NCBI GenBank assembly: GCA_963664255.1
Contig: OY760938.1
Location: 124,001 to 188,000 of the forward strand
DNA: 64,000 nucleotides
Direction: 5' to 3'
Source of the DNA: G963663775 sp963664255
GTDB taxonomy: Bacteria; Bacillota; Clostridia; Oscillospirales; Butyricicoccaceae
Made by a program: the position numbers and the translations under genes. A model generated the notes under the pieces. The model was not told the origin of the DNA and made no database searches. It saw only the letters and a list, made by a program, of their open reading frames with translations. This document shows positions 35,738-44,867 of this stretch, one piece after another. The first letter of the stretch is position 1, and the number at the start of each line of letters is the position of its first letter.

Positions 35738-36994
35738 TTAATCTTGTGGTGCGCAAATATAGCCTGCGATGGCAGACGCTGCCGCAACGGCGGGGCTGGA
35801 CAAATAAATTTCCGAGGTAATATGTCCCATGCGTCCGACAAAATTACGGTTGGTCGTTGCAACGGTCTTTTCGCCATGCGCTAAGATACCCATGTGACCG
35901 CCCAAGCAAGGGCCGCAGGTCGGTGTAGAGAGAATTGCTCCTGCATTGATAAAGATTTCAGCCAAGCCCTCTTTAATGCACTGCAAATACACGTCCTGTG
36001 TGGCAGGAATGATGATGGTACGTACACCGTCAGACACTTTTTTGCCCTTCAGAATTTGCGCCGCCATACGCATATCTTCAATGCGTCCATTGGTGCAGGA
36101 GCCGATGACAGACTGCTGGATTTCGATGTGGTCAAGCTCGTCAATCGGCTTGGTGTTTTCGGGAAGATGCGGACAAGCAACCGTTGGACGGAGCGCCGAC
36201 AAATCAATGACAATGGTTTCATCATATTGCGCATCCACATCTGCTGCAAACTCCATCACATCGCGGTGGACACGACCGTCCATATAAGCACGGGTCTTGT
36301 CATCAACAGGGAAGATGCCATTTTTCGCACCCGCTTCAATCGCCATGTTGCAGATGGTGAAGCGGTCATCCATGGAAAGGGAAGCAACACCTTCGCCCGT
36401 GAATTCCATGGAGCGATACAGTGCGCCGTCTACGCCGATTTTACCAATGATGTGCAGAATGACATCCTTGCCGGAAACATACGGACTGAGTTTGCCGATT
36501 AGTTCAAACTTGATGGCAGACGGCACCTTGAACCATGCTTTTCCGGTTGCCATGCCTGCGGCAAGGTCAGTTGAACCAACACCGGTAGAGAAAGCACCCA
36601 GTGCACCATAGGTGCAGGTGTGGCTGTCTGCACCTATGATGAGCTCGCCGGAAGCCACCAAGCCCTGCTCTGGCAGCAACGCGTGCTCAATACCCATTTT
36701 TCCAACGTCAAAGAAGTTTACAATGTCATGCTTTTTGGAAAATTCACGACATTCCAAGCATTGCTCCGCCGATTTAATATCCTTGTTTGGTGCGAAATGG
36801 TCCATCACAAGTGCAATTTTTGTGCGGTCAAACACAGAGGTGAATCCTGCTTTTTCCATCTCACGAATCGCAACCGGTCCGGTAATGTCATTTGCAAGCG
36901 TCAAGTCAATGTTTGCTTCAATCAGCTGACCTGCCTCGACTTGCGCCAATCCGGCATGATGCGCAAGAATTTTTTGTGTCATTGTCATCCCCAT
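35738..36994 (-). CDS. leuC: 3-isopropylmalate dehydratase large subunit
   Basis: 418 residues, the aconitase-family subunit that carries the [4Fe-4S] cluster. Cysteine ligands lie in GSCTNGRIEDM and TCGPCLGGHMG; GADSHTCTYGALGAF is also conserved. GGGAGG precedes the ATG. The two-subunit short form (LeuC about 420, LeuD about 165 residues) is that of Clostridia and archaea. It starts 14 bases after leuA. Confidence 0.96.
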   Translation of the reverse strand: MGMTMTQKILAHHAGLAQVEAGQLIEANIDLTLANDITGPVAIREMEKAGFTSVFDRTKIALVMDHFAPNKDIKSAEQCLECREFSKKHDIVNFFDVGKMGIEHALLPEQGLVASGELIIGADSHTCTYGALGAFSTGVGSTDLAAGMATGKAWFKVPSAIKFELIGKLSPYVSGKDVILHIIGKIGVDGALYRSMEFTGEGVASLSMDDRFTICNMAIEAGAKNGIFPVDDKTRAYMDGRVHRDVMEFAADVDAQYDETIVIDLSALRPTVACPHLPENTKPIDELDHIEIQQSVIGSCTNGRIEDMRMAAQILKGKKVSDGVRTIIIPATQDVYLQCIKEGLAEIFINAGAILSTPTCGPCLGGHMGILAHGEKTVATTNRNFVGRMGHITSEIYLSSPAVAAASAIAGYICAPQD

Positions 36995-37008
36995 GGTGGT
37001 GACCTCCC

Positions 37009-38517
37009 TTAATCATTAAAATATTTATTGATACCATTGATATATGCTTTAATTGATGCTTCGATAATGTCAGTGGATACACCGCGGCCTGTGACCATTT
37101 CACTGCCGTCAACCGAAATTTTTACCACCGCTTCCGACTGTGCATCTTCGCCGTCTGTCAGTGCTTTCAAGGAATAGTCCTCAAGCTCAATGTCATGTCC
37201 TACGATTTTGTTGACTGCCTTAAATGCAGCATTGACCGGACCGTCGGAGGCAGCCACACGCTCGAAGGTTTCGTCACCTCTCTGCATACTGATGACTGCA
37301 GTGGATGTGATGGTGTTGCCACTGTTGATGACAAAGTGCTTGAGTGTATAGCGTTCCGGACCGGAAACAGGCGCAACACCGATGAGTGCTTCCAAATCTC
37401 TGTCCTTGACCGTCTTTTTCTTATCTGCCAGCACCTTGAATTTTGCAAAGGCTTTATCCAGCTTTTCTTTATCTAAGGTATAGCCCAATGCCTTCAGACG
37501 GTCTTCAAATGCGTGGCGACCCGAATGCTTGCCAAGCACAATGGCGTTCTGGGGGATACCAACGGACTCTGGTGTCATGATTTCATAGGTCGATTTTTCA
37601 GAAAGGACGCCATGCTGATGGATGCCGGATTCGTGTGCAAATGCATTATCGCCCACAATCGGCTTGGTCGGTGCAACGGGTACGCCTGTAATCGTTTGAA
37701 TCATGCGGCTTGCACGATAAATCTTGGTGGTATCAATGTTGCAATCCACATCAAAATACGCTTTTCTTGTGTGGAACGCCATGACACACTCTTCCATAGC
37801 GGCGTTGCCTGCACGCTCGCCAATGCCGTTGATGGTGCATTCAATTTGTCCCGCACCCGCCTGTACCGCAGACAGGGAGTTGGCAACCGCCATGCCCAAA
37901 TCATTGTGGCAATGGCAGGAGATGACGCAGTTTTCAATGCCTGCGGTGTGTTCCATGACATAACGGATGCGTGCGCCGATTTCATCCGGCACCATATAGC
38001 CGACCGTATCCGGAATGTTTAATGTGGTCGCACCAGCACGGATGGCGGTTTCCAATGCACGGCACAGAAAATCCAAATCGCTGCGGCAAGCATCTTCTGC
38101 AGAAAATTCTACATCAGACACATATTTTTTCGCATAAGCCACATTGTGTGCAATGCTTTCCAAAACCTGCTCGGGAGACATCTTCAGTTTGTGCTGCATA
38201 TGCACAGGAGAGGTTGCCAAAAAGGTGTGGATGCGTGCAGACTCTGCATTCTGAATGGCATGCCATGCCGTGTCAATGTCCTTCTCCACACAGCGCGCCA
38301 GCGAGCAAATGGTGCTGTTTTTCACAACATCGGCAATGGCGGCAATGGATGCCGCATCTCCGGGGGAGGCGATGGCAAAGCCTGCTTCGATGATGTCGAC
38401 TCCCATGCTTTCCAGTTCCTTAGCGACCTCGATTTTTTCATTGAGGTTCATGCTGCAGCCGGGCGATTGCTCGCCGTCACGCAGCGTCGTATCAAAAATT
38501 TTCACTGTTCTTGCCAT
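37009..38517 (-). CDS. leuA: 2-isopropylmalate synthase
   Basis: 502 residues from ATG 38517 (site GCGAGGAC); the frame opens further upstream in the leader without homology. It condenses 2-oxoisovalerate with acetyl-CoA, the first step of leucine synthesis. IFDTTLRDGEQSPGCSMN starts the TIM barrel with metal-binding Asp; CHCHNDLGMAVANSL holds the metal histidines. The C-terminal 130 residues form the LeuA regulatory domain that binds leucine (feedback inhibition). It is the first gene of the operon and lies behind a T-box. Confidence 0.96.
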   Translation of the reverse strand: MARTVKIFDTTLRDGEQSPGCSMNLNEKIEVAKELESMGVDIIEAGFAIASPGDAASIAAIADVVKNSTICSLARCVEKDIDTAWHAIQNAESARIHTFLATSPVHMQHKLKMSPEQVLESIAHNVAYAKKYVSDVEFSAEDACRSDLDFLCRALETAIRAGATTLNIPDTVGYMVPDEIGARIRYVMEHTAGIENCVISCHCHNDLGMAVANSLSAVQAGAGQIECTINGIGERAGNAAMEECVMAFHTRKAYFDVDCNIDTTKIYRASRMIQTITGVPVAPTKPIVGDNAFAHESGIHQHGVLSEKSTYEIMTPESVGIPQNAIVLGKHSGRHAFEDRLKALGYTLDKEKLDKAFAKFKVLADKKKTVKDRDLEALIGVAPVSGPERYTLKHFVINSGNTITSTAVISMQRGDETFERVAASDGPVNAAFKAVNKIVGHDIELEDYSLKALTDGEDAQSEAVVKISVDGSEMVTGRGVSTDIIEASIKAYINGINKYFND

Positions 38518-38559
38518 GTGTAATGTCCTCGCTTTCTGTATTTTACTGTTTTTTAGGAC

Positions 38560-38835
38560 AAAAAAAGCTTCGTCCCTTAACGTAACGTAAGAGACGAAGC
38601 ATAACTTGCTCCGCGGTACCACTCTTTTTGCCGCATCAAGGCGACCACTCTATGTACATCAAACAACGTACTGCCCCAATAACGGTGGACATCCGTTCAA
38701 ACCTACCAGCGATTGCTTTCAGCCGACTGCTCCCCGGCGAGTTTCATGATTTTCCGACACTGTTTTCCACCAAACAACAGCTCTCTAACGACCTCAAATC
38801 ATTACTTTACCAGTTCATAGCATTTATAAAAGATA
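38560..38835 (-). promoter_or_regulatory. T-box leader (leucine) of the leu operon
   Basis: Read on the minus strand: stem I with AGTA/GAA loop-E pair and AGAGAGCTG...TTTGGTGG distal features; a CTC triplet (38741-38739) directly after GAAA is the candidate leucine specifier. The conserved T-box AGAGTGGTACCGCGG lies at 38625-38611, followed by a terminator hairpin (38600-38566, GCTTCGTC with GACGAAGC) and a T-run. Uncharged tRNA(Leu) would favour antitermination and leuACDB expression. No open reading frame lies in the 510 bases between leuA and the tagA-like gene. Confidence 0.93.
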
Positions 38836-38840
38836 TATTT

Positions 38841-38869
38841 ATATTACTAAACCCCGTATCGTTTGTCAA
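38841..38869 (-). promoter_or_regulatory. Strong promoter of the leu operon
   Basis: Minus strand TTGACA (38869-38864), 17-base spacer, TAATAT (38846-38841), just upstream of the T-box leader. Confidence 0.85.
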
Positions 38870-38924
38870 GTCTTTTTTATAGGTTTCCAAGAAAGGAAAG
38901 CGCACAAATAATTGCCGATAGGTC

Positions 38925-38953
38925 TTGTGATTTATGGCAGAATGGTTTAAAAT
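38925..38953 (+). promoter_or_regulatory. Candidate promoter of the tagA-like gene
   Basis: TTGTGA (38925-38930), 17-base spacer, TAAAAT (38948-38953), divergent from the leu promoter. It leaves a leader of about 70 bases. Confidence 0.5.
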
Positions 38954-39027
38954 ATAAAATTAGATGTTAGAACTTGCATTCCGTTAAAGGATTATTGATA
39001 CTATAGAAGAGTTGGAGAGAGCACAGT

Positions 39028-39756
39028 TTGAAAATTGCAGATATACTTGGCGTTCGATTTCATGCAGTGACACGCACAGAAGCAGTGCAGATAGCAATGG
39101 AGCATATTCACCGCCGTGAAAAAATGTACGTATCGACACCAAATGCAGAAATTGCGTATTTATGTTATCATGATGCAGCATTGAAAGCGCTGATTAATGG
39201 TTCCGGACTTGTGCTTCCGGACGGAATTGGTATTGTATATGCCGCCAAAATCATGAAGCAGCCCATTGCGGAAAAAGTGGCAGGCGTTGATTTTGCGGAT
39301 GCTTTGATGCGCAGTATGGCAAAGGAGCAAAAGCGCATTTTCTTTTTGGGCGGAAAGCCGGGCGTTGCAGAGCAAGCCGCAAAAAAAATGGTGGCAAAGT
39401 ATCCGGGATTGGTCATTGCCGGCGTGCAGGATGGATATTTTCAGGAAGATGCGCAAGCGGTGGATGCCATCAATGCTGCCAATGGCGTGGATGTCACCTT
39501 TGTTTGCTTGGGTGCACCGAAGCAGGAACGCTTTATGGCGGCGTATCAAGACCAAATTCAATCCACGGTTTTATGCGGTTTGGGTGGGTCACTGGATGTG
39601 TTTGCAGGGGTTGCACAGCGTGCACCGGATATATTCATTCGTTTAGGCTTGGAGTGGTTCTATCGCTTGCTGAAAGAACCACGGCGCATTGGCCGCATGA
39701 TGAGCCTTCCCAAATTTATGTTGCTCGTATTGTGCAAAAAGATATTCGGAAAATGA
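39028..39756 (+). CDS. WecG/TagA/CpsF-family glycosyltransferase
   Basis: 242 residues, GT26. STPNAEIAYLCYHDAALKALI, LVLPDGIGIVYAAKIM (with the catalytic-type Asp), IFFLGGKPGVAEQAAKKM, FVCLGAPKQERFM and CGLGGSLDVFAG are the family blocks. Members transfer N-acetylmannosamine or related sugars to a lipid-linked GlcNAc in teichoic acid or capsule synthesis at the inner membrane. It starts with TTG after GGAGAGAG. No teichoic acid genes are adjacent, so the product is undefined. Confidence 0.88.
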   Translation: MKIADILGVRFHAVTRTEAVQIAMEHIHRREKMYVSTPNAEIAYLCYHDAALKALINGSGLVLPDGIGIVYAAKIMKQPIAEKVAGVDFADALMRSMAKEQKRIFFLGGKPGVAEQAAKKMVAKYPGLVIAGVQDGYFQEDAQAVDAINAANGVDVTFVCLGAPKQERFMAAYQDQIQSTVLCGLGGSLDVFAGVAQRAPDIFIRLGLEWFYRLLKEPRRIGRMMSLPKFMLLVLCKKIFGK

Positions 39757-39782
39757 AATTTCACATAATTACAGCGAAAATT

Positions 39783-39791
39783 TGATATAAT
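39783..39791 (+). promoter_or_regulatory. Extended -10 promoter before the DUF2156 gene
   Basis: TGATATAAT (39783-39791); the -35 region is weak. It probably drives the DUF2156-GNAT run. Confidence 0.55.
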
Positions 39792-39843
39792 ACATGGAAA
39801 GACGAAGCAACTAGCACCGGAGTTAAGGAATAAGGCGATTAAA

Positions 39844-40824
39844 ATGAGCTATGTACAAACGAAAACCACAATGCGAAAAAAAGCTGCAATGCTTCCGTTT
39901 CGTAAAATTACACTTGCTGACCGAGAACGTGTCAACGAATACATTGCGCAGATGCCAACGTTTCTTTGTGAACATTGCTTTGTGGATTTGTTTATCTGGA
40001 AAGACCATTATAATACAGAAATCTGCTTTTATCAGGATTGTTTGTTGGTTCGATGCGAGTCCTTTCCAGAGGGCATTGCGTTGTATCTGGCACCGATTGG
40101 GCAAGGTGATTGGAAAGCGGCACTCGAAGCAATGCGGCAGGATGCCGCCACACGAGAAGTCCCTTTTATGCTATCCTCCATCACACAGGAGCAGCTGGCG
40201 CAGTACCAGGACGTTTTAGGGGAAGAATTTGCATTTTCCAGCAGCGAGGATGCGGCAGATTACATTTATTTGCGGGAAAAATTGCAAACTCTTTCCGGAA
40301 AAAAACTACAGTCCAAACGCAATCTGGTCAATCGCTTCATGTCGGAAAACCAAGGAAGATGGGAATATGTTGCAATCACAGCGGACAATGTGCAGGATGC
40401 ATATGCGTTCCATTTGGAGTGGTGTCGCAAAAATGGCTGCCAGAAAAGCGACTCGTTCAAAGGCGAAACGTGCGCTATCTATTTGGCATTGCAAAACTGG
40501 GATGCGTTGGATTTGTGTGGAGGAATGCTGCTGCTCGACGGTCGTGTCATCGCATTCACACTTGGCTGTCAGGCGCGAGAGGATTTGTTTATTGTGCAGA
40601 TTGAAAAGGCAGATGCCGATATTTCCGGTGCGTATCAGATGATTAACCAACAGTTTGTCAAGGCGAATTGCGCCGATGTTACCTATATCAACCGCGAGGA
40701 AGATTTGGGGATTGAAGGACTTCGCAAGGCCAAACGTTCGTATTATCCGGCGTTTTATGGGGTGCGCTACACCGCAAGTCGGATTCTGGAGGAACAGCAT
40801 GATTCGTCTGGCACAACCGAGTGA
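39844..40824 (+). CDS. DUF2156-family protein (phosphatidylglycerol lysyltransferase-like fold)
   Basis: 326 residues. DYIYLREKLQTLSGKKLQSKRNLVNRF is hallmark text of the DUF2156 family, which has a double GNAT fold related to the C-terminal domain of MprF aminoacyl-transferases; this version has no membrane segments. INREEDLGIEGLRKAKRSYYP near the end is also conserved. Activity is unknown. Starts at 39871 and 39889 are possible alternatives. It overlaps the next GNAT gene by 26 bases, so the two are probably translated together. Confidence 0.82.
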   Translation: MSYVQTKTTMRKKAAMLPFRKITLADRERVNEYIAQMPTFLCEHCFVDLFIWKDHYNTEICFYQDCLLVRCESFPEGIALYLAPIGQGDWKAALEAMRQDAATREVPFMLSSITQEQLAQYQDVLGEEFAFSSSEDAADYIYLREKLQTLSGKKLQSKRNLVNRFMSENQGRWEYVAITADNVQDAYAFHLEWCRKNGCQKSDSFKGETCAIYLALQNWDALDLCGGMLLLDGRVIAFTLGCQAREDLFIVQIEKADADISGAYQMINQQFVKANCADVTYINREEDLGIEGLRKAKRSYYPAFYGVRYTASRILEEQHDSSGTTE

Positions 40825-41632
40825 TTTCGCCGCAATTCGCGCTTTATGGGAAGAATGCTTTCCAGACGAAAGCGGATTCAATGATTATTTTTTTGCACGC
40901 ATTTTTCGGTTGCAGAACACCGTGCTTTTATTTGATGCAGGCATGCTGTGCGCTATGCTGCAAATGATGCCGTATACCCTGCGTTTGGGAACAGAAACTG
41001 TGCCTGTTACCTACATTTATGGGGCATGTACCGCGATAAAAGCAAGAAAAAGGGGCTATATGGCGCAGCTGCTGCATTGGAGCTTTGCGCAAGATATGCA
41101 GCAGAAACGTATGGCATCTATTTTGATTCCGCAGGAGCCATGGCTGTTTGATTTTTATCAAAAATATGGGTATCAAACGGCGTTTTTTACGCAGACATAT
41201 ATCGTGAACCCGTCTGCGCAGCAGGACGTCGCTGTCAGACGCTGTAGCATCGCAGATATTTCCGCGTTGCAGCAGGTATATCAGACTGCAACCGCAGAAA
41301 AGTCGCTTGTGCTGCTGAGAAGTGATGCACAGTGGCAGGCGCAGCTAGATATGTTTGATGCGCTGGGAGCAGGCGTCTATGCGCTGTTTGCAGACGGCGA
41401 GGTGCAAGCATATGCGTTCCTATGGGAGGATGCCCATGAAGTTTGGGCACAGGAATGGATGTCGGTATCCAAGACGGCAGAAGAACGCCTTGGAAGTGCG
41501 CTTGCCGCGCAATTTCCGCAGAAAACCGTGCGTTACACAACTTTAGGCGGGCAAACGCCACTGGGTTGCATCAAGGTTTATGATGCGTGCGATATGAACT
41601 TGAATGGATACTTTAATTTGCTGTATCAATAG
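40799..41632 (+). CDS. GNAT-family N-acetyltransferase
   Basis: 277 residues from ATG 40799 after GGAGGAA; the longer frame upstream runs through the previous gene. MIRLAQPSDFAAIRALWEECF is a GNAT start; TYIYGACTAIKARKRGYMAQLLHW is motif A for acetyl-CoA pyrophosphate binding, and FYQKYGYQTAFF is motif B. The length and a C-terminal SCP2-like half resemble Eis-type acetyltransferases. Substrate unknown; linkage with DUF2156 is common in Clostridia. Confidence 0.82.
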   Translation: MIRLAQPSDFAAIRALWEECFPDESGFNDYFFARIFRLQNTVLLFDAGMLCAMLQMMPYTLRLGTETVPVTYIYGACTAIKARKRGYMAQLLHWSFAQDMQQKRMASILIPQEPWLFDFYQKYGYQTAFFTQTYIVNPSAQQDVAVRRCSIADISALQQVYQTATAEKSLVLLRSDAQWQAQLDMFDALGAGVYALFADGEVQAYAFLWEDAHEVWAQEWMSVSKTAEERLGSALAAQFPQKTVRYTTLGGQTPLGCIKVYDACDMNLNGYFNLLYQ

Positions 41633-41670
41633 ATTTTCTGTATAAAAAACAACAAAAGAGGTGCTGAACG

Positions 41671-42216
41671 ATGGTATATGTAATGTTAGCCGATGGCTTT
41701 GAGGAAGTGGAAGCACTGGTGCCGATTGACCTTTTGCGCCGCGCAGGCTTAGATGTCAAAACAGTAGGGGTGACGAGTGCGCAGGTGACGGGTGCGCATG
41801 GCGTGACCGTCCATGCCGATTGCATACCGGCGGATGTGCAGCTAGATGCAACCGAGCTGCTGTTTCTGCCCGGAGGAATGCCTGGAACAAAAAATCTATA
41901 TGAAAGCCAATTTGTGCGGGATGCTGTCCAGAATTGTGTGGAAAACCAACGGTTTATTGCAGCCATTTGTGCCGCACCATCCATTATTTTGGGTGGTATG
42001 GGACTTCTGCAGGGGCGCAAGGCAACCTGCTTTCCTGGCATGGAGGACGGCATGAAAGGGGCACTGCCGCAAAATCAAGCTGTTGTGGTGGACGGAAAGC
42101 TGATTACCGGACAAGCGGCAGGGGCGGCGTTTCCATTTGCACTCACACTTTGCGAGCAACTGCTCGGAACAGAGAAAGCGGCGCAAGTGGCACAGTCTAT
42201 TTATTATGCAGAATGA
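41671..42216 (+). CDS. DJ-1/PfpI-family protein (YajL/ThiJ-like)
   Basis: 181 residues, the length of DJ-1. The reactive Cys100 is in AAICAAPSIIL, the nucleophile-elbow region; the conserved Glu of FEEVEAL supports it. Such proteins have been described as deglycases, chaperones or oxidative-stress proteins, a matter still debated. AGAGGTG site before the ATG. It overlaps fau by 11 bases. Confidence 0.88.
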   Translation: MVYVMLADGFEEVEALVPIDLLRRAGLDVKTVGVTSAQVTGAHGVTVHADCIPADVQLDATELLFLPGGMPGTKNLYESQFVRDAVQNCVENQRFIAAICAAPSIILGGMGLLQGRKATCFPGMEDGMKGALPQNQAVVVDGKLITGQAAGAAFPFALTLCEQLLGTEKAAQVAQSIYYAE

Positions 42217-42772
42217 TGCAAAACACCTGCTTCGCCAGCAGATTTTGCAAGCGCGCCATGCCATGACTGCTGCGGAATGGGATGCGATTGATGCCGGTAT
42301 CCTACAGCATCTGGTGCAGGATGAGAACTTTCGGCGCAGCAAAGCGGTGTTTATGTTTTGCTCGATTGCAGGCGAGGTTTCCACCAAGGCGATTATGGAA
42401 TATTGTTGGGAAAACGGAAAAATCGTGTGTATTCCCCGCTGTGGACAGGGTCACACCATGGTGGCACATCAAATTTTAACGCCAGACGATTGTGTGTCGG
42501 GAAAATTTGGAATTCCAGAGCCGACAGAGCATTGCCCTGTGATGGCACAGGACGCATTGGATTTGGTGCTGGTGCCCTGCCTTGCTGCGGACAAGCATGG
42601 CAATCGCATTGGCTATGGCGGCGGATATTATGACCGCTACCTGCAAAAATGCACAGCCGCTGCCATAGTGCTTTGTCCCAGTCGGTATGTCCTGCAGGAA
42701 GTGCCAACGGAACCGTTTGATTATCCCTGTAATAAAATCATCACAGAAAAGGGGGTTCTTTTACCATCTTGA
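42206..42772 (+). CDS. fau: 5-formyltetrahydrofolate cyclo-ligase
   Basis: 188 residues from ATG 42206, giving the usual start (HLLRQQILQARHAMTAAEWDAID). It converts 5-formyl-THF to 5,10-methenyl-THF with ATP. MFCSIAGEVSTKAIME and the glycine-rich GNRIGYGGGYYDRYL ATP/Mg site are diagnostic. No ribosome binding site is visible, in line with translational coupling to the DJ-1 gene it overlaps. Confidence 0.93.
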   Translation: MQNDAKHLLRQQILQARHAMTAAEWDAIDAGILQHLVQDENFRRSKAVFMFCSIAGEVSTKAIMEYCWENGKIVCIPRCGQGHTMVAHQILTPDDCVSGKFGIPEPTEHCPVMAQDALDLVLVPCLAADKHGNRIGYGGGYYDRYLQKCTAAAIVLCPSRYVLQEVPTEPFDYPCNKIITEKGVLLPS

Positions 42773-43665
42773 TGCAAATAAAGAGCTATGTAGGATTTTT
42801 CACGGGATTATCCTTGTTTGTGAGCTTTTGTTGCCTTTCAGCAGCAAAGCCTATCGCGCAGTTGTTTGAAGGTGCTGTTTCATATGGCGTTTTGGGCGTG
42901 ATGTATATGATGGCATTTTTGATTCCAACGGTGCTGTTGCAGCAAACCGTGCGTGTGCCGAAATCCTTGCTGTCACGCGTATGCTTGAAACTTTCTACGG
43001 TGCAGGTCATATATTTCGTGTTTTGGAGCAGTCTTTTTATTGCAGTCGCCGGATTTTTCGCCGATTACCTGCTCTTGCATATCTTCACTGAAAATTGGCT
43101 GTCAAAAATGATGTCCACAACTGTGTTCACACTACATATGCCGCGGTTGGTGCGCTTTGTAATTTTTCTCGTTTTGATACCCATTTTTCAAGAAGTGTAC
43201 TTGCGGGGGGCGCTGCTTTCTGCGCATGAAGCATATGCCAACACCGGGGTTTGCATTTTACTGTCAGGCTTTTGCACATTGGCCATGCCGAATGCGGTTG
43301 GAAACTGGTGCAGTGCATTTCTAATTGGCTGTTTATGCGCCTATGTTGCGTTTGCGTTTGACTGTATCTGGTTTGCGGTTATGGTGCAGATATGCAGCAA
43401 TGCCAGCAGGTATCTCTTGATGTGGATTGCAGACACTTATAGTCCGCTTGGTGTGTGGGAAATTTTTCTCTTTATCAGTGTACTGCTGCTCTTGCTATTC
43501 CTATTTCTTGCGTGCCGTTCTTTGGAGCCGCTTTTGCTCGGTAAGCGCATCTTACACTTTCAAAAAGGACATATTTGGAAAGAAACAAGTACACTTTTCT
43601 TAAATTCTGGTTTTGCAGCATTTATAGCAGCAGTGGTTCTCAAAAACATTCTGCAATTTATTTGA
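42772..43665 (+). CDS. CPBP (Abi)-like membrane protein with degenerate active site
   Basis: 297 residues with about eight membrane segments. IFQEVYLRGALLSAHEA resembles motif 1 (EExxxR) of CPBP intramembrane proteases, but the first Glu is Gln. The motif-2 position (SGFCTLAMPNAVGNW) lacks the expected His, and the motif-3 position (VMVQICSNAS) has Gln where the ligand His is expected. It may be an inactive homologue. ATG 42772 overlaps the fau stop codon; TTG 42769 is possible. Family call from the motif frame and topology only. Confidence 0.6.
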   Translation: MQIKSYVGFFTGLSLFVSFCCLSAAKPIAQLFEGAVSYGVLGVMYMMAFLIPTVLLQQTVRVPKSLLSRVCLKLSTVQVIYFVFWSSLFIAVAGFFADYLLLHIFTENWLSKMMSTTVFTLHMPRLVRFVIFLVLIPIFQEVYLRGALLSAHEAYANTGVCILLSGFCTLAMPNAVGNWCSAFLIGCLCAYVAFAFDCIWFAVMVQICSNASRYLLMWIADTYSPLGVWEIFLFISVLLLLLFLFLACRSLEPLLLGKRILHFQKGHIWKETSTLFLNSGFAAFIAAVVLKNILQFI

Positions 43666-43703
43666 TTGTAAACCGGCTTGAAATCAATTTCACGAGGTTT
43701 AGT

Positions 43704-44867
43704 ATGGATTATAAGGATTATGATTATAAAAATGCCAATCAGGCACAGCGACCAACGGGAAATCGTCAGGGAAATTCCCCTGTGCAGCAAACTCCACCTA
43801 AAAAATCACGCTCCAAAAAGCGCATGAATCCTGGCTTGTATATGCTCATGATTCTAACAATTTCTGTGATTTTGTCGGCAATTCTGCTAACATCTGCAAA
43901 TGATATGTTTGCATTCATCAAGGATGACCGAGAAACAACGATTACCGTGGCGGAAAATACGACCATTTCTGGTTTGAGCCGAGAATTGGGAAAAGAGAAC
44001 ATTGTCAATCACAGACTGTTGTTTTCGCTGTTTTTGAAGCTGACGCACAAGGATACGAATGTTTTGGCAGGCGATTATGTGTTGAATCCGAATATGGATT
44101 ACAGTGCCATCATCCGCAGCCTCAAAAGCGGAGATGGCGGCAATAATACGGTAGAAGTGACCATTCCAGAGGGATATACCGTTGCGCAAATCCGCGAAGC
44201 ACTGCTGACAAAGCACGTTTGCGAGGATGAAAGCGCGTTGGACAAGGCGCTTGGCGATTACCGCTATAGTTATGATTTTCTGGAAGATTTGGACATGAGC
44301 GATAATTGGCTGGAAGGATATTTATTCCCAGACACGTATCAGTTCTATGTCAATGACAGTGCCGTCAATGTTGTTGATAAGATGCTGTCGAATTTCGAGA
44401 AAAAGTACGACAGCAACATTCAAGATGGCGCTGAGAAACTGAATCTTTCCATGAATGAAGTTGTGACGATTGCCTCCTTGATTGAACGCGAAGCAAAGTT
44501 GGAGGAGGAATATACCATGATTTCAGGCGTCATTCACAATCGTCTGAATCATAGCAACAAATTCCCATATTTGCAAATAGACGCAACTGTGCAATATGCC
44601 GTCGGACATAAGGATGCACTCACTTCCGAGGATTTGGAGGTGGACAGCCCTTACAATACCTATAAGTACAAGGGTCTGCCGCCGGGACCGATTGCAAGCC
44701 CTGGATATACTTCGCTGTATGCTGCGACACATCCGGACACGCATGACTATTATTATTATGTGGCAATGCCGGATGGCTCTCATCTGTTTGCCGGCACACT
44801 TTCCAAGCACAATGCCAATATTCAGACAGCAAATGCCGCGTTTGATGCGCAAGGAGATACGCAATAA
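43704..44867 (+). CDS. mltG: Endolytic murein transglycosylase MltG
   Basis: 387 residues from ATG 43704 (site GAGG). A cytoplasmic polar tail of about 50 residues is followed by one membrane span (YMLMILTISVILSAILLTS), a LysM-like region (TITVAENTTISGLSRELGKENIV) and the YceG fold. The catalytic glutamate is Glu261 in ASLIEREAK; LEGYLFPDTYQF and KYKGLPPGPIASPG are signatures. It cuts nascent glycan strands and sets their length. The next gene is trhP, as in Bacillus (yrrL-yrrM-yrrN/O), but the trmR-like gene between them is absent. Confidence 0.94.
   Translation: MDYKDYDYKNANQAQRPTGNRQGNSPVQQTPPKKSRSKKRMNPGLYMLMILTISVILSAILLTSANDMFAFIKDDRETTITVAENTTISGLSRELGKENIVNHRLLFSLFLKLTHKDTNVLAGDYVLNPNMDYSAIIRSLKSGDGGNNTVEVTIPEGYTVAQIREALLTKHVCEDESALDKALGDYRYSYDFLEDLDMSDNWLEGYLFPDTYQFYVNDSAVNVVDKMLSNFEKKYDSNIQDGAEKLNLSMNEVVTIASLIEREAKLEEEYTMISGVIHNRLNHSNKFPYLQIDATVQYAVGHKDALTSEDLEVDSPYNTYKYKGLPPGPIASPGYTSLYAATHPDTHDYYYYVAMPDGSHLFAGTLSKHNANIQTANAAFDAQGDTQ

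Noticed and set aside
43704..43733. MltG N-terminus MDYKDYDYKN resembles the FLAG epitope
   Set aside because: Chance similarity in a polar cytoplasmic tail; no sign of engineering around it. It might only matter as an antibody cross-reaction.
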